A DNA stretch of 64,000 nt from Homalodisca vitripennis (GCF_021130785.1 NW_025777429.1:1-64000), one strand, 5' to 3'; positions 13,410 through 24,821 are shown, numbered from the stretch's first letter. The notes: a model not told the origin generated them from the letters alone. Translations and numbers: made by a program.

Positions 13410-14338
13410 CCCTCCCATCAGGCGCTTAAAATTAGAAACAGCATCAGGGCGCTCACGGAGGTTTCCTCCTGGTTAGGGAATAATGGATATCATAGTCTCG
13501 TTTAAACTGTTTTTTATTTGATTAAATATTCATACTTATTTAATTGCAATGTAATATATTCATTTTTAGAAATTAAATAAAAATTATTCTCTTATGTAAT
13601 GAATTTTCCAAATAAGAAATTCAAAAATTTTTAAAATGTTATTGTATAATAACAACATGATTTATTTTAAGGAATAATGCAATTAATTGTAAAAGTGTTT
13701 AACCTACTGTAATAATACATGGAAATTAACTTAGTTTTAAACTTCTTTCAAAAACAACTTACTTCAATTCTTGAGATATTATACAATTGTAATGTCAATT
13801 ATTACTCTAAAATCAAAATTTATTCTTTACTAAAATTTTTTTTAACACTACACAAAGTTTCAAAAAATTTTCCTTCTGGTTCTTATAACGACAATGTTCA
13901 CTCCATAAACAGTACTGAAATGTTCCCTAGCACATGGGTACTGTATTGACAAGTCTCTCGTCTTCATTCTCCATTTCACAAAATTGAAATAAAATATATT
14001 GTAAAACTTAAAAAGAAACAATCACAGGTCACATATTTAGGCGCACACGGAGTATTACTCCATAAAAACTAAACACAATAAGGCGCTCACGGAGATTTCG
14101 TCCAAGCACTACAAACACAACATCGGGCGCTCACAGAGGAATCGTCCCAGTCACGCACGGAAGTAGACCTCATACTGACAGATTTTGACAAAGATAAGCG
14201 GGAGGCTATTGTTTCGCTTCCCCGAAAGATGCTCGTGAATTACACTGCGGGAAACGACTGCAAACATCAGAAAAGTAGTACTATTTTTAATAATAAAAAA
14301 TACACGGAGGAAAACTCCGTTTAGCGCCCGATGTAGGG
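13410..14338. mobile_element. piggyBac-type MITE with TTAA target duplication
   Basis: A 929-bp non-autonomous element bounded by TTAA at 13406-13409 and 14339-14342. The ends are inverted: ccctcccatcaggcgc on the left and gcgcccgatgtaggg on the right. Several subterminal copies of gcgctcacggag or close variants occur (about 13450, 14040, 14082, 14125 and 14304). The homologous copy 1 at about 12556-12610 shows the uninterrupted site, ggcttttaacaac, which contains one TTAA. That is a direct filled and empty site pair. No transposase is encoded, so mobilisation would depend on a piggyBac enzyme supplied elsewhere. Confidence 0.92.
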
Positions 14339-15132
14339 TTAACAACTATATTTATATTGGGATGAATGAAAACAAGACAATATTTTTATACACTGTTGTA
14401 TTGGGTAATTGTTGTTAAAAATATTAATTTATAATTTTAATAAAAAAATATTTTATACATTACAAATTAGTTACATATAGTCTCGTATATTTACTGATGT
14501 AAAATCACGTTTCAGTTTCATCCGATTCAAGTCTTATATAATACTAGAAATGAAAAAAAAATTTCAATGAGTTAATATAATATTCCGCAGTAATGTAAAC
14601 AACAGAGTTGAAAACAAAGATTATATACCGACACATATTATTAAAATACATATAATTTAACATCGTTTAATATTTTTATATTGTTTTTGAACATAATCTA
14701 GTGATAAAATAGCGCTTACCTGGTCTTAGGTACCTTCTTTTCTAAAGACTTTATTTAGGCTTAATAAACTAGTTCACTAAAAAATGTTTTCCTATGTAAA
14801 AGGAAAGGTTCTAGAGTACGGTAGCTAAATAATAAATATTAACATTACAATCTGACACATGTTTTATGTGACACATTGTCACAGTCACTGCAGACGGTCA
14901 GCTGCATGTCGTAAATCACAACAAGAGTTGTGTGGCGTGTCACAACATTTACAAATGATATATGCGGCTTTGGAGTAAACTTTTGTGATGAAAATCAATT
15001 TATAATTTTCAAAATTTAATGTGAAACTATTGTCTACAATAAATATTGTGGAAAATATATAGGTTTATCATAAAATATGCATGAAAATACAGTATAAATG
15101 TATAAAAAATATGATAATGGAAGTAAATATTT

Positions 15133-15138
<6 letters not shown>

Positions 15139-15179
<41 letters not shown>

Positions 15180-15180
15180 T
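15139..15180. repeat. (TA)n microsatellite
   Basis: Uninterrupted TA run bordering the tRNA-like repeat on its left side. Confidence 0.95.
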
Positions 15181-15184
15181 ATAT

Positions 15185-15459
15185 AATTTCAATAAACATT
15201 GAATCACAAAAAGTACTTGCTCCGCCGGGAGTCGAACCCGGATCTCTCACTTGCCGGGTGAATGTGCTACCATTACACCACAGATAGCTTACTTTTTGAC
15301 GATTCCATTATTTTGTATTTGGCCGTATCTGTCACATATGCGTTTAAATAAGCAAACTAACATATGATCGGAAGACCAAACACCTGTCTAAACGACTTTT
15401 ATTTACGTTAAATTGTATAAATGGCAATAGCCTTATTTAATTTCAATAAACATTGAATC
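15185..15459 (-). repeat. tRNA-derived repeat (SINE-like), with direct repeats at both ends
   Basis: A block whose ends are the same 22-bp sequence, containing aatttcaataaacattgaa, at 15185-15206 and 15438-15459, giving a repeat period of 253 bp. Inside, on the minus strand, is a tRNA-like sequence (15219-15290). The flanks on both sides are TA microsatellites. Shorter relatives, starting in the tRNA 3' end and running into the same gattcaatgtttattgaaat and ggctattgccattt sequences, occur at 24748 and 47140. It could be a tRNA-derived SINE or a tandem repeat unit. The sequence fits both. Confidence 0.7.
15219..15290 (-). other. tRNA-like sequence, probably not a functional tRNA
   Basis: On the minus strand there is a pol III A-box-like tggtgtaatggtagc, an exact B box ggttcgactcc (15228-15238), a good T arm (ccggg/cccgg around ttcgact), a D arm and a 5-bp anticodon stem closing the loop ccggcaa. 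The anticodon would read GGC, but the invariant T33 is C, and only about four of seven acceptor pairs form. A TTTTT pol III terminator follows at about 15207-15216. I read it as the promoter head of a repeat rather than a tRNA gene. Confidence 0.65.
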
Positions 15460-15460
15460 A

Positions 15461-15462
<2 letters not shown>

Positions 15463-15505
<43 letters not shown>
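15463..15505. repeat. (TA)n microsatellite
   Basis: TA run on the right side of the tRNA-like repeat. Confidence 0.95.
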
Positions 15506-15507
<2 letters not shown>

Positions 15508-16420
15508 CTCTTCCCTTTTTCAAGAAATTAGTATTTTACCAATCATCAACTTTTTATCTTTACGACACATTGGCTCTCTTTTAGTAGAAGTGGAAAACAA
15601 TACTTTATATATAGTATGCGATACGTTCTCAATAAAATCTTTCGTCTCCCCAAAGTAAATAAGACAATATTTCGGTAGTGTTTTTAACTACATAGGTATT
15701 TATTTTCACAACAAACTGCCCTTCTCAAATAATAAATAGTTTCTCTTCGAAAATACTTTGTAAAAACATTGTACTTAGGATGTTTGATGTATGTTTTCTT
15801 ATGAATAATTTTACCATCATTTTGCTTTTCACTGACATATTTTTGAACTGACATATTTTACAACTCCGTAACACGTGGAAGTTGGTAATCACAAAGCACA
15901 TCACTATAATAACATAACAGACTGCGCAGGCAGGCTTTCTTTAATGCATGGCAGTAGAAGGCAATAGTTTTGTGGATTGAGGAGTCATAAAAACACCTCC
16001 CCAACAGATAGCAGAATATGTTAATTACTAAGCACCTCACTATAGTAACATTAAAGGTCTGCGCTCGTAGGATTTCCTCAAGGTATAGAAGTTGAAGGCA
16101 TGTGGCATGGTTGGTGGACTCAGGGAGTCAATAATCACCGAAATCCTCCTCCCCAGAAATTTCAAAGTGATTCATTCTTGTCTCGGGAACTTGATTTTTC
16201 GATTCCGTTCAGATCTCAAGGACTTCTGTTAAGCATATTTGTATTCTTTATCCTCCATAATAGTTAAGGAACATATTCAAATAGTATTTTAAATATTTTT
16301 TTTTAATGATGATCCATGATACACAAATTCTTAGCCACATTTAAGTTAATTTTTCATTTAAATTTGTATTAAAAATAGTTTCACTTCAATCATTTTTTCA
16401 GCCCATACTGTTTCTCTAGT

Positions 16421-17700
16421 TATTGTTTTAGCGTTAGCGAAACCTATTATTTGATAGGCTGTCAACATTTTATTTCTGTTTGTCAACATTTATGTTAATG
16501 GGAAAACTTGTTATTAAAATCAGGTTACAGGTTACTATAATGGTTCTATAAAATTTAATGCTCGCTTAAAACGTTTTTCGTTTCAATAAAATTGTAAAAT
16601 TCACAATAATTCATATTTAGGATCCGCTAAGTTTGTGTTTAACATACGTATGTGATTAAACTAAGTCACTGCTATGAACTAAAGCTTGTGAAACTGAGCA
16701 GTAACTAACTGTCCTGCAGTAGTTTCCAGACTCTGTGTGGTGCGAGTTAGTTATGTGGTTGTTCTGGAACTTTCCCCCATGTTTCATATTTGAGGAAACT
16801 CTTGTTATACTCTCTAACTCCATACTCTACTCCTACTCATGAAAATTTAAGTATATAGTTTAGATTGCAGATACACTGTTTAAAGTTATTTATAAAATGA
16901 GGTATTAGAATAAACATTCTATAATAGCTTCGTTGAAAAATATTTTTTTAAATTTGGTGTTTTTAAAAACAATGTGCATAGAATTCATAAATATAGATCG
17001 TCCAATAATTAAAATAATTTATTAATATCTCAAATCATATTATTCGGTGGTAGTATGCCGAAATTTGATTTTATTTTCATTTAGTTTAAGGTTCCATTGT
17101 TAGGTACTGTCTTTCATAAGTGGTGATGTGGTAACTATTCTCTTCAAGAATACTTCTTAATGTAGAAAAGATTAGTAATATCACATTTAATCGTACATAG
17201 TTATAATAAATGCACTACTTTTGTGGTACATGCGGTGGTAATTTGATCACATTCCTGTTCCTGTATTCAATTGCAAATAAATTACTATTCCAGTCTGAAG
17301 GGCAATGTAATTGAGCCAAATATTTGGAGCGAATAAAACTGAATGAGAACCAGTGTGAAAATAGGAAAAACATTTCAATGATAAACAATTGCTCCTGATT
17401 ATTCTGTTGTTGACACTGAAAAGTCATCATTCAAATGACACATATCGAAACCAGTGAGGAGTGAGGAACCACGTTATTTAAATATTGAAATATATTTTTT
17501 TTTTCATATTCATAGAACAAAGTTTTAAAACAAATCTATCTTTTTAAATGTTAATCAAGGTGTAACATAAAGATTATAACTCACAAAATGAATTTCAAAA
17601 TAAATATAAATAAATTCTAAAATAGATTTAGAGGTGTAAAAAATTTTTTTTAACTTTTCGTTTTAGTAATGACACAAAAATGTTTAGTTAAAAAATATTT
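16421..17700. other. AT-rich intergenic DNA
   Basis: No recognised coding region, RNA gene or repeat. Confidence 0.4.
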
Positions 17701-17705
17701 ATTGC

Positions 17706-17945
17706 CAATGGCACAGTGTAGCGTGTACGGCGGTTATCGCAAGATAACCAAATCAAGCAACGTCGAGCGTGGCTGCTGCTTGGATAGATGACCGCTGAGC
17801 GATTCTGTCCTTGAAAGCGGCCCGCCTGCCCGGCCATTGGTGGTGGTTCGGAAGTTACCTTTAAGGCCGTTGGTCCCCAGGTTAAGTGTTAGAGAGTGTT
17901 TCTTAGCCCTAACTTCGCTAATAAGACATTCTTTACTTTACTTTT
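17706..17945 (+). repeat. 5S rRNA-derived SINE (SINE3-like)
   Basis: A GC-richer island. The part at about 17748-17800 (aatcaagcaacgtcgagcgt, then gctgcttggataga and gaccgc) closely follows the internal promoter region of eukaryotic 5S rRNA (box A, intermediate element and box C). The rest of a 5S gene is not there. Downstream comes an unrelated body with a ggccgttggtccccagg segment, then an A/T-rich tail at about 17935. That is the structure of SINEs whose head derives from 5S rRNA. Boundaries are approximate and no clear target duplication was found. Confidence 0.65.
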
Positions 17946-18320
17946 TTTACTTTTTCTTAGTTATATTTTTTAGAAAACATTTTCCAACGCACATGTTTTT
18001 TCTCAAAATGATTCTTTGTCACTACTACCGTTTTAACAATATGCTTTTGTTTCTAAAAGTACACCCAATATAACGATTAATGTATAATGTTAATGTAATT
18101 AAATTCCTTAATTAAATATGTATTTGATAATTATTAATAATGCTTAGCCAGTAACTTGAAGGTCTGATACATTTCATTTCTGTATTTGTGTGCACATAAC
18201 ATATTGAGAACGAACTGATTTTTTTTTTACTTTTACAATTTGCATAATTGATCATTTTAATATAAAAACATGAATTTTGTTCATGATACATGTAAGTCCA
18301 ATAGATTTCGCTGACCAGCA

Positions 18321-18776
18321 GTGAATATTTGTTTATTTGTCCTTTTGGTAACCATTATAGCAAAGAAAATCTTACATAACCAATTTAACTATCAGACCCA
18401 GCTAATTCATAAGTTTAATATTTTGGAGAATGTTTTGGTACCTTTCATTATGTTTTCTTCAACAATCTGTTGTATTATTTCATTCGTATATAGAAAAAAA
18501 TTGGCGATGCTATATATCCGTCATAGGTTCATGGTTCAGCGTCAGAAAACACTTATAACTCAAGGTGATATATCTAAACTAATTTGTAATTCAAAATTTG
18601 AATGTATTATATTTTTATTAACAAAGTATTGTATTTTTGGTTTATTTCAATGCTTTTTAGGCTTCATTACACTCAGTATAATGGATAAAACAGTTTCGAT
18701 TGTTATATTTTTTACTAAAATTCATACTAATCTTCCGATAGGCAACACAATAAATAGAATTTTTGTATTTGTATAA
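18321..18776 (+). CDS. Putative multi-pass membrane protein, possible chemoreceptor exon
   Basis: An open frame of 151 codons with several hydrophobic stretches: residues about 3-14, 37-55, 94-112 and a weaker one at about 118-132. Basic, polar loops separate them (YRKKLAMLYIRHRF and VQRQKTLI). Length, spacing of the segments and the charged loop after the second one are compatible with the N-terminal half of an insect gustatory receptor, such as the one at 35088. I see no diagnostic motif. The frame closes just after two candidate splice donors (gtattt and gtataa at about 18766-18775), so it might be one exon, but no partner exon was found. It could equally be a chance frame in AT-rich DNA. 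Confidence 0.3.
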   Translation: MNICLFVLLVTIIAKKILHNQFNYQTQLIHKFNILENVLVPFIMFSSTICCIISFVYRKKLAMLYIRHRFMVQRQKTLITQGDISKLICNSKFECIIFLLTKYCIFGLFQCFLGFITLSIMDKTVSIVIFFTKIHTNLPIGNTINRIFVFV

Positions 18777-18956
18777 AATACTCTGATTTATTGATTTTAT
18801 AATGGTTTTAAAATGGAAAGGTTTTTTCTTATTTTACATTCGAATTGATATTTTGTATAATTATTGTATAGTAAAATAATTTTCGCCTTATAGCTTATAT
18901 TTGCAAAATCCTTTATTTTCATAACACTAATTACATAGTTCTGATGAAATTTCATA

Positions 18957-19021
18957 GCATGAGCCTCATATTGCTCTCTCTACTGCCACACACATATACC
19001 ACAATCACACTACTCATATGA
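18957..19021 (-). repeat. Short inverted relative of the duplicated unit
   Basis: The stretch with gcctcatattgctctctct resembles, in reverse complement and with divergence, the segments at about 22340-22415 and 37283-37362 inside the two large duplicate copies. Confidence 0.55.
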
Positions 19022-21458
19022 TTTTGTATATTTTGTGTTCATAGTTTTAACACAACATTGACATATCAAAGGGTGGTATCTGTGATCCTCATTACTTCCA
19101 AAAACAAAATTTATATAAATTTTATGTAACAGTTTGTTTCGGTTAAGCATAGAGCTGCAACTTTGAATACCAACATGAGAAAGGTAGTTTAAATGGGGAG
19201 TAGTTCAAAACTTTAAATATTGTAGATTGCTATCGATACGAATATCATAATATAGACTCTCTGTACTATGGGCTTTTCTTATTGTGTGGACTTTCCATGT
19301 ATCTGTTTAAAAATGTAAAATCGGGCAATCTTTATTAATTATTTATTTATGGCTTAATTGTAGAGTCCGAAAATTGGCTTGAAAACTTATTTCACATTAC
19401 ATAAACCATTTAGCTAAGTAGATAGTCAAGGGTTTGTTTTTTTTATTTTCTTTCATTATGAGTATGACTAATCCAACGTTTTAAGTCGTGTATTTGAACA
19501 ATACGGTGTATAAAAGAATTTGAAACAATTATAATTCGATATGATATTTTTAATGAGACATAATGTTTCTTCAAGCACATTGGGGAGCTTTTAAGGATGT
19601 ATATTATATAGGTTTCCTTCTGTGTAATTGTACTATACCATCACTATTTTAAATGCCATTGATTTAAAATTACCATTTACAAATTGAATTGCTATTTTAA
19701 TGGCAGCATAAAATATAAAAAATACTATTGATAGACAGTAATTCTACTCTTATTTTTCAATAGAGCCAAGTTAAACAAAACTCACAATTAAATACTGTAT
19801 TAGGTAATAGCTGGAAATAAAATTTTTTTTTTATCTAATACGAGTGTAAAGGATCATCTTGGGGCAGTGCAATATAGTTGGAATGTATTTTGAAATCCAG
19901 TCGCCACGTATAATGTAGTATGTAAGCATTTTCATTGATACAGCACCGATTATGCATTATGATAACGTCAATATAATGCACTAATGCACTATATAAATTA
20001 ATATATTTACATTCTTCAATCCCACATAACCCAACAATATAAATTCCAATATGTTGTGGTAAACACAAAATATGCGGTACGGTAGCGAGGGAAGCGTTGC
20101 GGCTGACCAAACCTCCCTCTACTTCCGGTATTTCCCAGGGCATTTCCGGTTATCCACTATCTGTCCTCTTTATTAATCATTTTGTACATGGCTACCACAA
20201 ACAACCTGCTTTTAAAGCTAAAATATTATATTTGATAAAATTCAGTACACAATAGATTTCTGCCACGTGTAAAATGAGTACAGAATGGCTTTGAAATAAC
20301 AAGAAAACTAGGTAAATTCGCAGAAACTATTTATCAGTAAGTTAAGATAGTATGTATTTAGCTATGTAAAATGAGTAATTTATTACGTAATAAAAACTAA
20401 ATAATGGCTTTAAGAATAATAGATTAGTGTATTAAGTGTCTAGACAGCAAGGTGTAATTTTTGTTGTAAAAGAATGCGAAATATTCTTTTTCTAAGAATT
20501 GATAAAACGTTGTCCTAAGTGTAAACTTGATGGAGTTTTTGCGGTATTTTATTGAGCTCAGAATGGAAGAGTACCAAAAGTACTAAAAATATCAAACTAT
20601 ATTTTTCTCAAATTATTTTTTTACGTGATATGCTTAAAACACACTGTCTGCAAATAAAAAATATTTATATATTCGTCGTACAATTAAAAATATATCAATA
20701 ACATATATACAAAGTTTTGAACATTTCTCCTTAAACCGAATAGTAGGTCTTTGACGAGATTCGGTATTTTTTATAGTTGTCTGACAGAGGTATAACAATT
20801 GCATGTTTCAGATGGTCGGTTAAAAAGTATCTAGTTAAGAAATGTATGTTCTTAAAACAGTCAATATATGTGTGGTATCTCTGCCATATTAAAATACACT
20901 ATATAACACAAAAGTCTCTATAATATATTTTTTAGAAAAAAAAAAAACCACTAGAACATAGCAACATTATTCCAAATGAATAACACAACTAGCAACTAAG
21001 GGTACAGAGTGTTTCCTTTTCTTTTTTTAACATTAAATTCAAGGTAGCTGGTACCTAACAGAAGTAGCAGTTTAAACGTAGCTGGTACCAAAAAAGAGAA
21101 TTTAATATACGAGGAATTACTTTTTAGTTTGCCATTATTTTTTTATAACAATCAGAAATTAAATTACCTACAATTTACACAATTAAAAAAAAAACTATTA
21201 AATATTTAATTTTCCATATTAGTTACGAAAGGTAGAAATGGGATTAGTAGAAGATTTACATTACAAGTGTTTATATAATACTGCTTTTAAATGGTTTAAA
21301 AATAAAATTTATTTCAAATCAGTTTTACAACTTATGTTATGTAATGAATATGTACGGTTTAATCTTTGTTTTTTAATAGCTCAGCACTACTATGCATGTT
21401 GTTTTATATCATATTATTTATGTTTGGCGTAGATCGTGCGTGGGTAAGTACCGTATGT
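19022..21458. other. AT-rich intergenic DNA
   Basis: No supported gene. A 102-codon open frame on the minus strand (19835-20143) has no recognisable motif. The words gtagctggtacc occur twice at about 21043-21092. Confidence 0.4.
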
Positions 21459-21735
21459 TACATATTCCCTCCCACGGCGAAACTGTTGATATTGCCGCTA
21501 CGGTATCTAGATAATTTGGTAGAATGCCAGTTTCACTGTGTACTACACATTTTTACGAGTAACACAATGGTACATTTCCCACCTACAGTGTAACTGTTTA
21601 TGTTACCCGCAAAGATAACTGTATATTTTGATTTTATGCCAGTTTTGTGTATAACTGCATATTTGACGCCATACTGTGCTACTGATGTACATGTATACAT
21701 TCCCAGCAACAATGCAATGTTTTGTTTGCTGCAAC
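21459..21735. repeat. Degenerate minisatellite, about three copies of 112-125 bp
   Basis: Repeat starts at 21459, 21571 and 21696 each begin with a variant of tacatttccc, followed by a gtaactgtt-like block. The first two also share a downstream tgccagttt block. Copies are well diverged. The array ends about 150 bp left of the large duplication's edge. Confidence 0.55.
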
Positions 21736-22599
21736 GATTGTTGATTTCGCTTTATGAAGGTCTTGTTCCACACTACATGTATATATGTTGAAACCACCAG
21801 TATGACATGGATTATAAGTTGCTTGTGTTTATTCCGTCTGTAAGTAGCAATTTTAACGCTTTATTGTTAATTCTTCTTTTGTGCCGTATTATAGATGCAT
21901 CGTAAAAAATCTCAGTTTCGATTAATGGCTAGGAGCAAAATTTTTAAGTTCTTTAATTTATTCTCGTATGCAATAAAAAAATAGCATACACTAATCAAAT
22001 AAATGTTATGTTAAGCTGTAATATAAATACCATTAGATTCCAATAGCAAAACCGTTTACTATATTTCAAATTTAATACTTTTACTCAAATAAATCTTTTA
22101 GTGAGAAAATTTTCGTATGAAAATAAGATGTTAATGCAAGTAATAAGGATCGCATATACCGCCCCTTATGTTGTCTATCGGTAAAACAATATCAGCAATA
22201 GTTGGGTTAAACGATGTACATGAAACATACAGATAAAGTAGCGATTCTAACATCATCCCCATTTACACAAGAGATAATAATACATAATAAAGATAGTAAA
22301 GTGTCACTTAACAGAGTGTATGATGGCATTCCAACGCTTGTAATGTTAGGGGTCATACGAGTAGGATGGTAGTGATATATGTGAGAGACAGTAAAGAGAG
22401 AGCAATATGAGGCTTTCCTCACATAGTCTGTATTAATAAACCACGTGTTTGTCACTTTCAACCTGCTTAGATCGGTTTATACAAAGTTTCTTATCTCATT
22501 TTATTCTGTTATGATAAAAAAAATTTATAAAATGTAACCAAGTTTAGCATCTATATATTCGTATCTAACAAAAAAGACGAACAATAGAATTAAAAATGA

Positions 22600-23672
22600 T
22601 ATAATTTTAAGTACTTGACGGTTTCCAAAGTAATTCCATGTTTTTAGCTCCAGTAGTAGTAAATAATTTAGTAACAGTTATGCGTGATGTGAAAAATAAT
22701 ATCTCGCCTGAAATTTGAAAAACATTAGCTCATTTCTAATTAAATTTATATATCTAAACATTGAATGGTCTACTGTATTTATTATACTTCAATGTTGAAA
22801 AGGGCATGTACCCAGATATTTAAAAACCGCTGTTGTAGTTACTTTGCTTAAGAGTGGACCTAATAATGTCTGCAACACTTTCAGACCAATATCTTACTCG
22901 AAACTTTTGCAAAGATTTTTGAAAAAATAACGAAGAAAAGATTTTAAATTTTTGAGAAAGCCTATTTCTTTATTAAAAGTCAATTTAGATTTTAAGTAGG
23001 CTTGAGTACCAAATCCACGTTAAAATCGTTATGAATGACTTTATTTGAAGCGATAAATTCAGGGCGCTAGTCAGCAGTTTATTTTTAAACAAAAAGAAAA
23101 TGTTCAATATTGCTCGGCCAGTACCACTAAAGATTTGAATTTGGAACGTAATCTATCATTAGCCGCGAACACGATAGCCAGCTGCGCCGAAATTTATGTC
23201 GTAGCTTTAAAAATGGGAGCCTCCTACTATCTAGTGTTTAATTAGACAGGTTCTGGTGGGATGATTCCTGCCTAGGTTAGCCAATGGAGGTTGTGTCGGC
23301 GTCTTTGTGCGGGTATCGTGTAGAGTAGGCCGGGTAGAAATGTATGTAGATCGTCCTAGGCTTAAGCGTTAATGTTAGGGAACTTTCGGAACCATATCTA
23401 AATTATTAGTTTAACTTTCCCTCATCATATCTGGTTAGATTTGGATTGGGGAAACTTAGTGGCGGATGCATGGTAAAGAATAGTCCTCTGGAAGGTTGCC
23501 CTCTTCCGGTCTCGACGAAACGAGGTTGCAAACTGTAGATCTTTTAAATAAATTATACTAATGCGGTATTAGAGGAAACATTCATTTCTGGTTTTCAAGC
23601 TACTTAAGTAAAAGGAAACAATGATTAAAAATAAATTACACTTTCAGTGAGTTTGGTACAATAAAGTCTAAA
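22600..23672 (+). pseudogene. LINE reverse transcriptase remnant (Jockey/CR1-like), copy A
   Basis: The plus strand encodes, in broken frames, the fingers and first palm motifs of a non-LTR reverse transcriptase. These are KTAVVVTLLKSGPNNVCN followed by FRPIS (about 22825-22900), a KIFEK-like block at about 22915, a block corresponding to the conserved QFGFR...ST region (about 22985-23035), and, after an unrelated insertion, DLLNKLY, GIRG and FWFSSYLSKRKQ (about 23540-23620). The sequence ends at the deletion point 23672, just before the GVPQG motif that copy B still has. The catalytic FADD region is missing here. The copy is dead from stops, frameshifts, the insertion and the deletion. Confidence 0.85.
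23085..23530. mobile_element. Unidentified nested insertion inside the LINE, copy A
   Basis: About 445 bp of GC-richer DNA (ggaggttgtgtcggcg, tctcgacgaaacgagg) splits the LINE reverse transcriptase between the block before the first catalytic aspartate and the LLNKLY block. The equivalent insertion is at about 38028-38450 in copy B, so it predates the large duplication. No terminal repeats or coding motifs were identified. Boundaries are approximate. Confidence 0.6.
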
Positions 23673-24747
23673 GTCTTCCAGGCAAAGAATAATAGATTCC
23701 GTATAAAATATGTTTAGAAACTGTCTCTATGTCCTTTCTTTTTGTTTCCGGAACAATTTGTAAGTGACTCATGAATTATGCTAAAAGCACCTGCTTAGTT
23801 CTTTTTGTTCATGGAATTTACGTAAAAGAGATCATAAATTAAAATGTCACACTATAAATCCATTTACATCCACAATAATGAAATTGTAAACTAAAATCAA
23901 CAAAATTATAATGTTATTAATTAGATTCGTTTTCCTGTGTAGCGTTTCTTTACAACGAAAAGTATCTAGATAGTTGTCGAATAACCAATTATTTACATAC
24001 ATTTTTGAACACTTCTAATCGCACTACTTGGTTCTAAACTTACTGAAATTACGGATTTATATTTTTAATAATTAAGATATAATTACTTTATTGACCAATA
24101 ACTCTTTTTGTTATTGAGTCCCAAATAATTTTTATTATTTGCCATTAATATTATTTTACTGATTTTATTAAATGAGAAATTAGGATTTTATTTACTATTT
24201 TATATTAACGTTATTAACGTTAGACTAGTAATAACTGTTACATATAAGATACTTGCAATAAGATATTAGATATTTTTATTAACTACTATATAAAAGTTTT
24301 AATTAAAACGTATCCATTTATCACAAAAGTGCAACATACTGTTTCAAAGTCATACTCCAAGGGAAAGAAATATTAACTACGTTGGAAACCTTTTTTCTAC
24401 GCATGTAAATTTTTCCATAAATTATTAATACTTTATAAGTATTGAAATTGTAACAAAAATAGTACTAATCTCCTTAGACACCCCAGAGGAGGCTATGTGA
24501 CGATGTTTGAGTGATACTGGAAGATATGGCGGTATGCCAAGTTTCCTCTCCTCGAAATGAGACAGCTTTTTTTTCAATACCACACTTAAGTGTCGGCAGC
24601 TTGTCACAGATATCCCAAAACAAAATGGATTAAAATGTTTATAACCCAATAATATCACCTATATTACTCGTAAATGTTATTAATTTTAGTGTTATTAGGA
24701 CAATACATAATAGTAGCTTGTAAGTCGTGTACTATATATATTATATC

Positions 24748-24821
24748 CCGGCGGAGCAAGTACTTTTTGTGATTCAATGTTTATTGAAATCAAATGAGGC
24801 TATTGCCATTTGTACAATTTA

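Larger units (their letters stand above)
13101..16420. repeat. Local tandem duplication, copy 2, interrupted by two insertions
   Basis: Same sequence as copy 1, but split. 13101-13405 plus 14343-14385 correspond to the first half, interrupted by the piggyBac MITE. 15968-16413 corresponds to the second half, separated by a further 1.58 kb (about 14386-15965) that contains the tRNA-like repeat and TA tracts. A short extra piece at about 15893-15950 resembles the start of the second half again. Confidence 0.8.

Noticed and set aside
13719..14345. Two open frames of 64-76 codons
   Set aside because: They lie inside the MITE and carry no transposase motif.
15068..15287. Frames of 60-68 codons around the TA tract
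   Set aside because: They are translations of the TA microsatellite and the tRNA-like repeat.
15219..15290. Functional tRNA gene
   Set aside because: Acceptor stem is mostly unpaired, position 33 is C, and partial copies exist elsewhere, so it is a repeat-borne tRNA relic.
19835..20143. 102-codon open frame, minus strand
   Set aside because: No motif, single occurrence, no context.
22207..22461. Frame related to 37152-37355, possible small membrane protein
   Set aside because: Lengths differ between copies and it overlaps a short dispersed repeat seen inverted at 18957.
24425..24658. 77-codon frame conserved as a frame in both duplicate copies (also 46819-47052)
   Set aside because: About ten replacements in 77 codons between paralogues gives no sign of constraint. 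No recognised family.
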